64,000 nucleotides of DNA, from assembly GCA_037190845.1 (NCBI GenBank), contig JBBCJI010000005.1, positions 293,730 to 357,729 of the forward strand. The letters run 5' to 3'. The DNA comes from JBEBVQ01 sp037190845. Lineage in GTDB: Bacteria; Bacteroidota; Bacteroidia; Chitinophagales; Chitinophagaceae. This document shows positions 24,950-33,572 of this stretch, one piece after another. Below the pieces are notes generated by a model, which searched no databases, was not told the origin of the DNA, and saw only the letters and a list, made by a program, of their open reading frames with translations. Both the position numbers and the translations under genes were made by a program. Positions within the stretch are counted from its first letter, which is position 1; each line of letters starts with the position of its first letter.

Positions 24950-26278
24950 ATGAGTACAACCACACGGTCTGAAATAGACTTTAAATTGCCTTACAAGGTA
25001 AAAGACATCACCCTGGCTGAATGGGGCCGCAAGGAAATAAAGCTTGCCGAAGCGGAAATGCCCGGCCTGATGGCGATACGCGCAGAATATGGTGCACAGC
25101 AGCCGTTGAAAGGCGCCCGGATAGCGGGATGCCTGCATATGACCATACAGACTGCAGTCCTGATCGAAACGCTGGTAGCGCTTGGCGCCGAGGTGCGTTG
25201 GAGTTCCTGTAATATATTCTCCACACAGGATCACGCAGCTGCAGCGATTGCCGCAGCCGGTATCGGTGTATTTGCCTGGAAAGGTCAGACTCAGGCTGAG
25301 GCGGATTGGTGCATTGAGCAGACGTTGTTTTTCGGCGCTGAAGACCGTCCCCTGAATATGATCCTCGATGACGGCGGTGATCTTACCAACATTGTATTTG
25401 ACAACTACACTGAATTGGTACAGCATATCAAAGGCTTGTCGGAAGAAACAACTACCGGTGTACATCGTCTGTATGAGCGCATGGCCAAGGGTACTTTACC
25501 CATGCCGGCGATCAACGTGAACGATTCTGTAACCAAGTCGAAATTCGATAACAAGTACGGGTGTAAAGAATCACTGGTGGATGCGATCCGCCGTGCTACA
25601 GACGTGATGATGGCCGGTAAGGTGGCTGTAGTGGGCGGTTATGGAGATGTCGGTAAAGGCTCTGCCGAATCGCTGCGTGGCGCAGGTGCTCGCGTTATTG
25701 TTACGGAAATTGATCCGATCTGTGCCCTGCAGGCGGCTATGGACGGATTTGAAGTGAAGAAAATGATTGATGCCGTACAGGAAGCTGATATCGTTGTTAC
25801 CGCTTCCGGCTGCCGCGATCTCATTACGGAGCAGCATTTCCGCCTGATGAAAGATAAAGCCATCGTTTGTAATATCGGTCACTTCGATATCGAAATAGAC
25901 ATGGCGTGGCTCAACAACAGCTACGGAAAGACAAAAGATACGATCAAGCCGCAGGTAGATCTGTATAATATTGATGGCAAAGAAGTGATCATTCTCGCAG
26001 AAGGCCGCCTGGTAAACCTGGGTTGTGCTACGGGACATCCGTCTTTCGTAATGAGTAATTCATTCACCAATCAGACGCTTGCCCAGATCGAACTGTGGAG
26101 CAATCATGGTAATTACGAAAACAAGGTGTATGTATTGCCCAAACACCTTGACGAAAAAGTAGCCCGTCTGCACCTTGCCAAAATCGGTGTTGTACTCGAC
26201 GAGCTGACGGATGCGCAGTCTGAATATCTCGGTATACCGAAAGACGGACCGTACAAGGCGGATCATTACCGTTATTAA
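24950..26278 (+). CDS. ahcY: Adenosylhomocysteinase (S-adenosyl-L-homocysteine hydrolase)
   Basis: 442 residues. The NAD-binding segment reads GKVAVVGGYGDVGKGSAESL followed by RVIVTEIDPICALQA. The catalytic region has VNDSVTKSKFDNKYGCKESL. It splits S-adenosylhomocysteine to adenosine and homocysteine, relieving product inhibition of methyltransferases. A strong terminator follows directly. Confidence 0.98.
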   Translation: MSTTTRSEIDFKLPYKVKDITLAEWGRKEIKLAEAEMPGLMAIRAEYGAQQPLKGARIAGCLHMTIQTAVLIETLVALGAEVRWSSCNIFSTQDHAAAAIAAAGIGVFAWKGQTQAEADWCIEQTLFFGAEDRPLNMILDDGGDLTNIVFDNYTELVQHIKGLSEETTTGVHRLYERMAKGTLPMPAINVNDSVTKSKFDNKYGCKESLVDAIRRATDVMMAGKVAVVGGYGDVGKGSAESLRGAGARVIVTEIDPICALQAAMDGFEVKKMIDAVQEADIVVTASGCRDLITEQHFRLMKDKAIVCNIGHFDIEIDMAWLNNSYGKTKDTIKPQVDLYNIDGKEVIILAEGRLVNLGCATGHPSFVMSNSFTNQTLAQIELWSNHGNYENKVYVLPKHLDEKVARLHLAKIGVVLDELTDAQSEYLGIPKDGPYKADHYRY

Positions 26279-26310
26279 TCCTTCCGGTTAAAACGGAGAT
26301 GTATATTAAA

Positions 26311-26348
26311 GGAGCGGGCGTCTGGTTTTCCAGACGCCCGCTCCTTAT
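26311..26348. terminator. Strong bidirectional terminator
   Basis: A perfect 15-bp stem (GGAGCGGGCGTCTGG and its inverse) with a TTTT loop. It serves the convergent ahcY and outer-membrane protein genes. Confidence 0.9.
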
Positions 26349-26395
26349 TAGTGTCAGAATTGTTTTTTGTACGGATTACATTTCTTATCTGAATA

Positions 26396-27061
26396 TCAGA
26401 ATCCCACATTTATCCCGATACGCAGATCTATCCGGTTGCGGTAAGGACTGTACTGGTCCTGGATCACATCATATAAGCCCATGACGATGAAGGATACCCG
26501 GTCATTCAGTGGCTGCCGGAAGCCACCACCTACCAGCATTGCCGGCGCATCGTACTTTACATTCTCATGCCTGTTCTGAATGCCGTTGGACTGATAATCC
26601 CATTCCTGGTAATATCTCCGGAAAGACATGAAATTATGCTCATATTCTGCATGCACAAAAATGTTTCTCCAGATAACATAACGTGCCCATACACCACCTG
26701 AGAAAATATTCGACCGGTAAGGATGGTATTCGAATGATGGTGGTAAGCTGTTGGGTATTGGCATCTTCCAGTAATCCTTAATGCTCATGTATTGATACCC
26801 GATGCTGATGCCGGCAGCGAAATTGTCAGTGATCCGGTAGCCGACTACTGGTGCTACTGCAACCGAGGTGATCGTACCGAACCCCAGCCCCAGGCCACCA
26901 CCGAAAATAATCCGACTCGGGTTAAACCCTTTTTCTTTCTCTCGCTGAAGTTTTTTTGATTGCTTAACTGTACGGCCACTGCTCGTGTATACATCCTGTG
27001 CCTGCATGCCCAGACTGCAAAGGATCAATATGCCCGAAAAAATAAATTGCTTCTTCCACAT
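26396..27061 (-). CDS. Outer-membrane beta-barrel protein
   Basis: 221 residues from the ATG at 27061 (MWKKQFIFSGILILCSLGMQ, a signal peptide cleaved near AQ). After a basic linker (KQSKKLQREKEKG) come about eight alternating amphipathic strands ending in an aromatic residue (RIGINVGF), the usual last-strand signal for BAM. Resembles small porin-like barrels of unknown function. Earlier in-frame starts lack a signal. Confidence 0.7.
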   Translation of the reverse strand: MWKKQFIFSGILILCSLGMQAQDVYTSSGRTVKQSKKLQREKEKGFNPSRIIFGGGLGLGFGTITSVAVAPVVGYRITDNFAAGISIGYQYMSIKDYWKMPIPNSLPPSFEYHPYRSNIFSGGVWARYVIWRNIFVHAEYEHNFMSFRRYYQEWDYQSNGIQNRHENVKYDAPAMLVGGGFRQPLNDRVSFIVMGLYDVIQDQYSPYRNRIDLRIGINVGF

Positions 27062-27065
27062 AAGA

Positions 27066-27073
27066 CAAAAATA
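27066..27073 (-). promoter_or_regulatory. -7 element directly before the barrel gene
   Basis: TATTTTTG on the minus strand, only 4 nt upstream of the ATG. If used, the transcript would be leaderless. Confidence 0.4.
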
Positions 27074-27174
27074 CTTATTTCCTTGTTCCATAGCGCACTT
27101 TAACGTTTTTATAAATCCTGTCCGGAAATTACCCCACAGGTATACGGAGCAGGAAAATGTTCCCAACCTTTCTG

Positions 27175-27182
27175 TATATTTG
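27175..27182 (+). promoter_or_regulatory. -7 element of tRNA-Val
   Basis: TATATTTG, 14 nt before the mature tRNA start. Confidence 0.5.
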
Positions 27183-27196
27183 CCCCCCGCATTACC

Positions 27197-27271
27197 GGGT
27201 GCTTAGCTCAGTTGGTTCAGAGTACTACCTTGACAGGGTAGGGGTCACCGGTTCGAGCCCGGTAGCACCCA
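27197..27271 (+). tRNA. tRNA-Val (GAC)
   Basis: 75 nt. Acceptor GGGTGCT/AGCACCC, D-arm AGCTCAGTTGGTTCAGAGT, anticodon loop TTGACAG giving GAC, T-loop GTTCGAGCC, discriminator A. CCA is not encoded. Confidence 0.95.
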
Positions 27272-27328
27272 CATTATAAAGCAGAACAGTACACTAAACG
27301 GTGTGCTGTTTTTAGTTTCATCCGGTTA

Positions 27329-28372
27329 TCATCCCGCAACCTGTTGCTGCTGAAATGCGGCAAGCCCTTCACGGACAACTGAAAAAGGAAGCGGTCGTAC
27401 ACAGGTTTTACCCAGCCGTTCCAATAGTACAAACTCTACCGTATCCGTATCCCTTTTCTTGTCCATATGCAGTACGTCCATTACTTGGTCAAGGTCAAAG
27501 GATAATGAAACAGGTAACTGGTACCGCTCCATAACCTGGCGCAATTCACCGGCTACATGTGTATCAAGTCCGCATATTTGCTCTGATATCCGGCAGGCAA
27601 CCAACATGCCGAGGGCGATGCTGTGTCCGTGCGGCAATTGGTATAATGTCTCAAACGCATGTCCTGCGGTATGGCCGAAGTTGAGTATTTTCCGGATGCC
27701 GTTTTCTTTCTCATCGGCATTTACGATCTTGTTTTTTACATGAACACAGCCTGCAATCAGCTCGCTGATACGATCCGGCCGCTTGCGGAAATACCGGAGG
27801 TCTCCCTGTTGCAGTGTGTTGATGATCCGTACATCGCATATGCATCCGTACTTGATGATTTCTCCAAACCCATTGCTCCACTGAAGCTCGTCCATGGTGC
27901 GCAGCAGGTCTACATCATAGAGAATAAAGCGCGGCTGTGTAAATGTACCCAGCATATTTTTATGCAATCCCAGGTTGATACCGTTCTTGCCACCGATGGC
28001 AGCGTCGACCATTGACAGCAGGGTGGTAGGTACAAATCCGAAATCTATGCCGCGCATATATACGGAAGCAATAAAGCCGGTTACATCAGTTACCACGCCT
28101 CCGCCGATGCCTATCAGTGTCGTCTTGCGATGTGCTTCCAGCGCTATCATCTGGTGGATCAGCATTTGAGCTGTTTCCCAGGTTTTATGCTTTTCGCCGG
28201 CAGGCATTACCAATACCCGGTAATCTTTCAACTCTTCTTTACAGGCTTCCAGTATATTATTGTCTGTAATAATGATGCTGCGCTGCGGGGGGGCTATGAG
28301 CGGAAGCTCTCTCAGGTTGCTGTCGAACCGGTAATCAACGGTTCCTGTCGGGAAAGTAACTGTGTATTGCAT
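27329..28372 (-). CDS. aroB: 3-dehydroquinate synthase
   Basis: 347 residues. NAD-binding GIGGGVVTDVTGFIASVYMRG, the VPTTLLSMVDAAIGGKNGIN block, and the zinc ligands in NFGHTAGHAFE and the late HGHSIALGM region are present. It cyclises DAHP to dehydroquinate in the shikimate pathway. Stands alone. Confidence 0.96.
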   Translation of the reverse strand: MQYTVTFPTGTVDYRFDSNLRELPLIAPPQRSIIITDNNILEACKEELKDYRVLVMPAGEKHKTWETAQMLIHQMIALEAHRKTTLIGIGGGVVTDVTGFIASVYMRGIDFGFVPTTLLSMVDAAIGGKNGINLGLHKNMLGTFTQPRFILYDVDLLRTMDELQWSNGFGEIIKYGCICDVRIINTLQQGDLRYFRKRPDRISELIAGCVHVKNKIVNADEKENGIRKILNFGHTAGHAFETLYQLPHGHSIALGMLVACRISEQICGLDTHVAGELRQVMERYQLPVSLSFDLDQVMDVLHMDKKRDTDTVEFVLLERLGKTCVRPLPFSVVREGLAAFQQQQVAG

Positions 28373-28567
28373 AACGACCGATTGCCAATGTAAAGTTAAG
28401 CCGGAAATAACTTAAACAACAGTTTTATTACGTACATTTACTATCAAATTAATGGGACGGATGTGTTGACTGTGACGAATGTATTATCGTATTTTCCACA
28501 TGCAGGACGTCTGATACATTTTTTATACAAATTGGTTGATTATAACGGTCATTAAAATACGGAAAAT

Positions 28568-28966
28568 ATGCGTTGTCCATTAGTCACGTTACTTCTTGGG
28601 ATTTCTTTGTTTTTTGTTGCCTGCAAGCGGGAAGAACCACTGGTGCTTGCCGGGAAAGGAGGAAATGCCACGCTTCGTATCACAGCGGTACATGGTGGAG
28701 GCGCAGAAGCCATAGAAGATGCTATGCTTTACATCAAGTATAATAGTAAAGACAAGCCGGCCGATGATCGCTATGATGATTCTGTCGCCTGCAATATAGT
28801 AGATGACAAGTCTATGGGAGCCTTTACAGATCTGAAAAAGGGAGACTACTACATATTTGGTACCGGCTATAATCCTGATCACGGCGACATTGTCAAAGGA
28901 GGCCTCCCGTATACCATTGACGATGAAAATATGGTGTATAACATTACACTGAACCTGGGGCATTAA
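28568..28966 (+). CDS. Small lipoprotein, function unknown
   Basis: 132 residues with a lipoprotein signal ending FFVAC. The mature domain is a compact beta sandwich candidate (ATLRITAVHGGG ... AMLYIKYNSKDKP ... DLKKGDYYIFGTG ... VYNITLNLGH), resembling small carboxypeptidase-regulatory-like or transthyretin-like folds. It is conserved in outline only; no specific family recognised. Confidence 0.7.
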   Translation: MRCPLVTLLLGISLFFVACKREEPLVLAGKGGNATLRITAVHGGGAEAIEDAMLYIKYNSKDKPADDRYDDSVACNIVDDKSMGAFTDLKKGDYYIFGTGYNPDHGDIVKGGLPYTIDDENMVYNITLNLGH

Positions 28967-28984
28967 GTTGATAGTTTCAATTAG

Positions 28985-29068
28985 TCAATTTGAGAATTTG
29001 GAAATTTGAAAATGGAGGTACATAACAAAGACATTTTCAAATTGGCACATTTCCAAATTTTCAAATTA
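28985..29068. repeat. TTTTCAAATT-type intergenic palindrome, copy 2
   Basis: Same design as 23892-23991: ATTTGGAAATTTGAAAATG on the left and CATTTTCAAATTGGCACATT on the right. Confidence 0.75.
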
Positions 29069-29092
29069 AATGATCATTAATGCCCGTAGCCT

Positions 29093-29911
29093 ATGCTTTT
29101 TCATAACAAGACTGTTTTTGTTACCGGCGCCAGCCGGGGAATCGGTAAAGCCATTGCGTTAAAGCTTGCTGCCGCCGGAGCTAATATTGTTATTGCCGCC
29201 AAATCTGTAACGGAGCATCCGCTTCTGGGTGGCACTATCTATAGCGCTGCTGCAGAAATAGAGCAGGCAGGGGGTAGGGCATTCCCGGTTGCCTGTGATA
29301 TACGTGATGAAGCCATGGTACAAAATGCAGTTGCCAAAGCTGTCGGGGCATTCGGTGGTATAGACATACTTATCAACAACGCTTCTGCAATAGCCCTGAC
29401 CAATACGCAGGATACCGTGATGAAGCGCTATGATCTCATGTATGATATCAATGTACGGGGAACGTTCATGGTCACGAAATACTGCCTGCCGCATCTGGCA
29501 GCAGGTGATAATCCTCATATTCTGACGCTCTCGCCACCGGTAAATATAGATGTGCAATGGCTGGCTCCGCATGTTGCCTATACACTCAGTAAGTACAATA
29601 TGAGCCTGATGACGCTTGGATGGGCGGAAGAGTTCAGATCGCAGGGTATTGCCGCCAATGCGCTCTGGCCGGTTACTACGATTGCTACCGCTGCTGTCAA
29701 AAATCTGCTGGGCGGAGACACGCTTATACAACGCAGCCGGAAGCCGGAGATACTTGCCGATGCCGCATCTCATATTCTGCAGCAGGATGCAAAAACCTGC
29801 ACCGGGAACCTGTTCCTTGACGAAGAAGTGCTCCGGGCTATGGATATTACAGATTTCAGCAGCTACGCCGTTACGCCTGGTGGCGAATTACAGCGGGATC
29901 TGTTTATATAA
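29093..29911 (+). CDS. SDR-family oxidoreductase, HSDL2-like
   Basis: 272 residues. Cofactor motif TGASRGIG (11-18), the NNAS motif, and the catalytic YTLSK are present. The sequence around it (LSPPVNIDVQWLAPHVAYTL SKYNMSLMTLGWAEEF) is typical of the hydroxysteroid dehydrogenase-like 2 group, where the serine is in LSPP. Probably acts on fatty acyl or ketone substrates with NAD(P)H. Exact substrate unknown. Confidence 0.88.
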   Translation: MLFHNKTVFVTGASRGIGKAIALKLAAAGANIVIAAKSVTEHPLLGGTIYSAAAEIEQAGGRAFPVACDIRDEAMVQNAVAKAVGAFGGIDILINNASAIALTNTQDTVMKRYDLMYDINVRGTFMVTKYCLPHLAAGDNPHILTLSPPVNIDVQWLAPHVAYTLSKYNMSLMTLGWAEEFRSQGIAANALWPVTTIATAAVKNLLGGDTLIQRSRKPEILADAASHILQQDAKTCTGNLFLDEEVLRAMDITDFSSYAVTPGGELQRDLFI

Positions 29912-30096
29912 GAATCGGTTAAAGTCCACCCTGAATTACCCCGTATTGTACTGTTTCTGTTTTTAAAATGTTAGCAGACAATGCTTTGAATAGTCCGGCT
30001 ATTTTTGTTTCTTGCAGCGGTTACGGCATAGCTAACGCTGGCCAGGCGTTTTCCAGATGCACATAACAAGATATGCGTACCATAACCTGACATATA

Positions 30097-30780
30097 ATGA
30101 AACAACTGATCCCCTCCCTTCTGCTCCTGTTTTTTACCGCATGTGATAAATCCGGAAATGATAACCAGTATCCCCCGGACGGTTTTGTCTATGTGCATGA
30201 AGCGCTGCCGGGTGTAACTTATGAAATACGTTATTTTACAGATAACAACTTTATTGGCCGTCCGATAGAGGGTTACCTGGCTGCTACAGCGCTGCTCACC
30301 CGTGAAGCGGCTACCGCTTTACGTAATGTACAGCTTGAGCTGGAAGCAAAAGGATACGGGATCAAAATTTTTGATTGCTACCGCCCGCAGCGGGCCGTAG
30401 ACCATTTTATGCGTTGGGGTAAAGATGTACGTGATACACTTCGTAAGTCAGAGTACTATCCGGATGTAGATAAAAAGGACCTGTTTGCGCTTGGTTATCT
30501 TTATGAACGTTCCGGGCATACACGCGGCAGTACCGTAGATTTGACTGTTGTCAATCGGGCGACAGGTGAAGAACTGGATATGGGCAGCACTTACGATTTT
30601 TTCGGTGACATTTCTCATCATGGCACTCCGCTTATCACACCGGAGCAGGAAGCAAACCGGAATATACTCAGGGATGCTATGGTAAAACACGGTTTTAAAA
30701 TATTACCGGAAGAATGGTGGCATTTTACACTTGAAAATGAGCCGTACCCGGACACCTATTTTAATTTTACAGTCCGGTAG
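30097..30780 (+). CDS. D-alanyl-D-alanine dipeptidase (VanX/DdpX, M15D), lipoprotein
   Basis: 227 residues with a lipoprotein signal (LLLLFFTAC). Zinc and catalytic motifs of M15D are present: SGHTRGSTVDLT (His and Asp ligands) and the EEWWHF motif (catalytic Glu and His ligand), with R in DCYRPQRAV. It cleaves D-Ala-D-Ala in the periplasm, probably for peptidoglycan recycling. No vanHA or other resistance genes are near, so vancomycin resistance is not implied. Confidence 0.92.
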   Translation: MKQLIPSLLLLFFTACDKSGNDNQYPPDGFVYVHEALPGVTYEIRYFTDNNFIGRPIEGYLAATALLTREAATALRNVQLELEAKGYGIKIFDCYRPQRAVDHFMRWGKDVRDTLRKSEYYPDVDKKDLFALGYLYERSGHTRGSTVDLTVVNRATGEELDMGSTYDFFGDISHHGTPLITPEQEANRNILRDAMVKHGFKILPEEWWHFTLENEPYPDTYFNFTVR

Positions 30781-30813
30781 TACGGAATCATAATCCCGTC
30801 TCTGCTCATTCCG

Positions 30814-30821
30814 TATCTTTG
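30814..30821 (+). promoter_or_regulatory. -7 element of the metal-efflux cluster
   Basis: TATCTTTG, 7 nt before the DUF6660 gene ATG. It would give a leaderless or nearly leaderless transcript. Confidence 0.45.
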
Positions 30822-30828
30822 TAGAGAT

Positions 30829-31152
30829 ATGCGTTTGGTTTCATTCCTGCTCGCTGTTATGATGCTGATATTAAGCTGTCTTCCCTGTGCGGATACGGAT
30901 GGATTAGTTCATTCGCATCAAAAGTATACTACAGGTGCAGCGGAAACGCATGGCCACGATCATAGCGCGGATTATGATTATTGTTCCCCATTTTGCTATT
31001 GCACCTGTTGTGGTATAGCTTGTGCAACTCTTCAGGACGCAGTGATACTTGCTGAAATAGTGCCAACAACTACGGCGCCGGTATATACATCCGGCATGCC
31101 GGGTAATCTTCGAGACATTTCTTTCGCTGTCTGGCAGCCCCCACGGGTATGA
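30829..31152 (+). CDS. DUF6660-family small protein, metal-linked
   Basis: 107 residues with a signal peptide (MRLVSFLLAVMMLILSCLPC). A His-rich stretch (HGHDHSADYDYC) is followed by CSPFCYCTCCGIAC, a dense cysteine cluster typical of DUF6660 proteins in Bacteroidota that sit next to metal efflux genes. Likely a periplasmic metal-binding or sensing protein for the downstream P1B-ATPase. Confidence 0.75.
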   Translation: MRLVSFLLAVMMLILSCLPCADTDGLVHSHQKYTTGAAETHGHDHSADYDYCSPFCYCTCCGIACATLQDAVILAEIVPTTTAPVYTSGMPGNLRDISFAVWQPPRV

Positions 31153-31242
31153 TGTGTGTTTGATGTGGGAGATGTGTAAAATGTGTTTGATGCGATTAAT
31201 TGACATATTCTTCACATCCGTCACGTCCAACACATCTAATCA
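31151..31242. repeat. GATGTG-type intergenic palindrome, degenerate copy
   Basis: GATGTGTGTTTGATGTGGGA and the mirrored CACATCCGTCACGTCCAACA form an imperfect inverted repeat between two genes of the metal cluster. Related to 35795-35860 and 36586-36664. Confidence 0.6.
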
Positions 31243-31280
31243 TAAGAAATCAGATTTCAAACAGCGTAAACGAAAAAACT

Positions 31281-31628
31281 ATGAAAAACATATTGTTATT
31301 GTTGTTGCTGACAGCGGGTTTTGTCCGGGTCACTCATGCACAGGAAAAAAACGGAACAGTCGAGATAAAAACGAGTATATTTTGTGATCATTGCAAAGAG
31401 TGTGAATCATGTGGCAGTCGGCTCGAAGAAGCGATATATGCAGTAAAAGGTGTACGGCGTGTAGATGTTGATGATAAGACTATGACGATACAGGTGGCCT
31501 ATAATCCGAAAAAGACAGATCCGGATCATATCCGCAAAGCCATTGCAGCCACAGGTTATGATGCAGACGACTTCAAAGCGGATCCGGAGGCATACCGTAA
31601 ACTGGATGATTGTTGTAAAAAGCAGTAA
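31281..31628 (+). CDS. Periplasmic heavy-metal-associated (HMA) domain protein
   Basis: 115 residues from the ATG at 31281, which starts a signal peptide (MKNILLLLLLTAGFVRVTHA). The HMA fold follows, but the usual metal site M-x-C-x-x-C is replaced by IFCDHCKECESCGSR, with four cysteines. GVRRVDVDDKTMTIQVAYNP and IRKAIAATGYDAD complete the domain. Two more cysteines end the protein (DCCKKQ). Likely a metal chaperone for the neighbouring ATPase. Confidence 0.85.
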   Translation: MKNILLLLLLTAGFVRVTHAQEKNGTVEIKTSIFCDHCKECESCGSRLEEAIYAVKGVRRVDVDDKTMTIQVAYNPKKTDPDHIRKAIAATGYDADDFKADPEAYRKLDDCCKKQ

Positions 31629-31646
31629 TGTGATAATTTTAATGCA

Positions 31647-33572
31647 ATGACAGCAGCGCATGAACATACTGATCATGACCATAATCATGATCACGGTCAT
31701 GACCATGATCATAGTGGCATGGTATGGAAGATGTATTTGCCGGCTATCAGCAGTTTTGTGCTGCTGATAGCCGGTATCTGCGCTGATTATTTTATGCCGG
31801 CTTTTTTTCAGGGCTGGTTGCGTGTTGTATGGTACGTTGCTGCGTATATACCTGTGGGTTTGCCGGTAGTCCGTACCGGTATCCGTTTGTTGTTTAAAGG
31901 TGATGTCTTCACGGAGTTTACATTGATGACAATTGCCACAGCAGGTGCATTCTTTATAGGTGAATATCCCGAAGGTGTTGCTGTTATGTTGTTTTATACC
32001 GTAGGAGAATATTTTCAGGATGCTGCCGTCAACCGGGCTAAAAGAAGCATCAAGGCATTGCTCGATATCCGCCCGGATAGTGCAACCGTGCTGCGTAACG
32101 GAACTTACACAGAGGTAGCTCCCGGAACTGTTGCCATCGGTGAAACCATATTGGTGAAGGCAGGAGGAAAAGTTCCGCTGGATGGTTTGTTATTGAGTGC
32201 TGGGGGATCATTTAATACAGCCGCTCTTACCGGCGAGAGCAAGCCGGCAGATATGGTCAGCGGAGATATGGTACTGGCTGGTATGATCAATGAGGATAAG
32301 CCGGTAGAGATTGAAACCACAAAGTTGTTTCATGATAGTTCCCTGGCCCGTATTCTGTCGCTCGTACAGGACGCCGCCAAACGAAAGGCGCAAACAGAGC
32401 AGTTTATCCGGAAATTTTCCAGGATATATACTCCTGCGGTGGTGTTGCTGGCTGTTTGTATTGTTGCTGTTCCCTTCTTTTTTGCAGATGATTATATCTT
32501 CCGTGACTGGTTGTACCGGGCGCTGATATTCCTTGTTATCTCCTGTCCCTGTGCATTGGTGATTTCTATTCCGTTGGGATATTTCGGCGGTATCGGTGCG
32601 GCCTCGCGTAATGGTATTCTTTTCAAAGGGTCAAATTTTCTGGACCTGATGACGAGGGTGAATGCAGTTGTGATGGATAAGACGGGAACACTTACAAAGG
32701 GTGTATTCAAAGTGCAGCGTATTGTGAGCATTATGCCCGAAGCCGACTGGCTGCCTCTGGTGAGTGCACTCGAAGCCACATCCTCTCATCCGGTTGCCCG
32801 TGCGGTGGTCAGTCATACAGGTTATGTACAGGGAACGCTGCCAACAGATGATATTGTGGAGATCAGCGGCCATGGTCTGCAGGGGTGGATCAATGGTAAA
32901 AAAGTACTCGCCGGGAATCTGAAATTATTGCGCCGGGAAGGCGTGGCGACGGACGCTGCCTGGGAAGCGGAAACAGATACGATTGTAGCGGTGGCGGTAG
33001 ACGGGCAGGCTGCAGGTTACATTGTCATAGCGGATGAGATAAAAGAGGATAGTCTTCCGGCTATTCAAAAACTCCACGGGAAAGGGATTGAAACAGTGAT
33101 GCTGTCGGGAGATAAGCAATCTGTAGTGGATCGTGTAGCGCAGACACTGGGTATAGGCCAGGCGTTTGGTAACCTGTTGCCGGAAGACAAAGTGCGCATT
33201 TTGTCGCAGATAAAAGAGCGGCCGGGGAAGATTGTGGCCTTCGCCGGTGATGGGATCAATGATGCCCCGGCGCTCGCGCTGAGCGATGTGGGTATTGCTA
33301 TGGGCGGATTGGGCAGCGATGCTGCCATAGAAACTGCGGATGTGATCATTCAGACGGATCAGCCTTCACGTATCGCGCAGGCAATTGAAATAGGCTGGGC
33401 TACCAACAAAGTGGTCTGGCAGAACATCAGCTTTGCCTTTGGGGTTAAATTAGTGGTACTGCTGCTCGGGGCAGGGGGGCTTGCCACCATGTGGGAAGCT
33501 GTGTTTGCTGATGTGGGCGTGGCATTGCTGGCTATCCTGAATGCCACACGGATACAGAGAAAAAGGTTTTAA
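31647..33572 (+). CDS. P1B-type heavy-metal-translocating ATPase (Zn/Cd/Co/Pb class likely)
   Basis: 641 residues. A His/Asp-rich N-terminus (HEHTDHDHNHDHGHDHDH) replaces the HMA domain usual in ZntA. Membrane segments carry SCPCALVIS (CPC metal site). The phosphorylation motif MDKTGTLTKG, SHPVA, and GDGINDAPAL are intact. It exports metal ions at the cost of ATP. The CPC and His-rich tail favour Zn, Cd or Co over Cu, but this is inference. It forms an operon-like run with the HMA and DUF6660 proteins. Confidence 0.93.
   Translation: MTAAHEHTDHDHNHDHGHDHDHSGMVWKMYLPAISSFVLLIAGICADYFMPAFFQGWLRVVWYVAAYIPVGLPVVRTGIRLLFKGDVFTEFTLMTIATAGAFFIGEYPEGVAVMLFYTVGEYFQDAAVNRAKRSIKALLDIRPDSATVLRNGTYTEVAPGTVAIGETILVKAGGKVPLDGLLLSAGGSFNTAALTGESKPADMVSGDMVLAGMINEDKPVEIETTKLFHDSSLARILSLVQDAAKRKAQTEQFIRKFSRIYTPAVVLLAVCIVAVPFFFADDYIFRDWLYRALIFLVISCPCALVISIPLGYFGGIGAASRNGILFKGSNFLDLMTRVNAVVMDKTGTLTKGVFKVQRIVSIMPEADWLPLVSALEATSSHPVARAVVSHTGYVQGTLPTDDIVEISGHGLQGWINGKKVLAGNLKLLRREGVATDAAWEAETDTIVAVAVDGQAAGYIVIADEIKEDSLPAIQKLHGKGIETVMLSGDKQSVVDRVAQTLGIGQAFGNLLPEDKVRILSQIKERPGKIVAFAGDGINDAPALALSDVGIAMGGLGSDAAIETADVIIQTDQPSRIAQAIEIGWATNKVVWQNISFAFGVKLVVLLLGAGGLATMWEAVFADVGVALLAILNATRIQRKRF

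Noticed and set aside
30097..30780. Vancomycin resistance (vanX)
   Set aside because: The enzyme fits M15D dipeptidases, but no vanH, vanA or vanRS genes are near; peptidoglycan recycling is the simpler reading.
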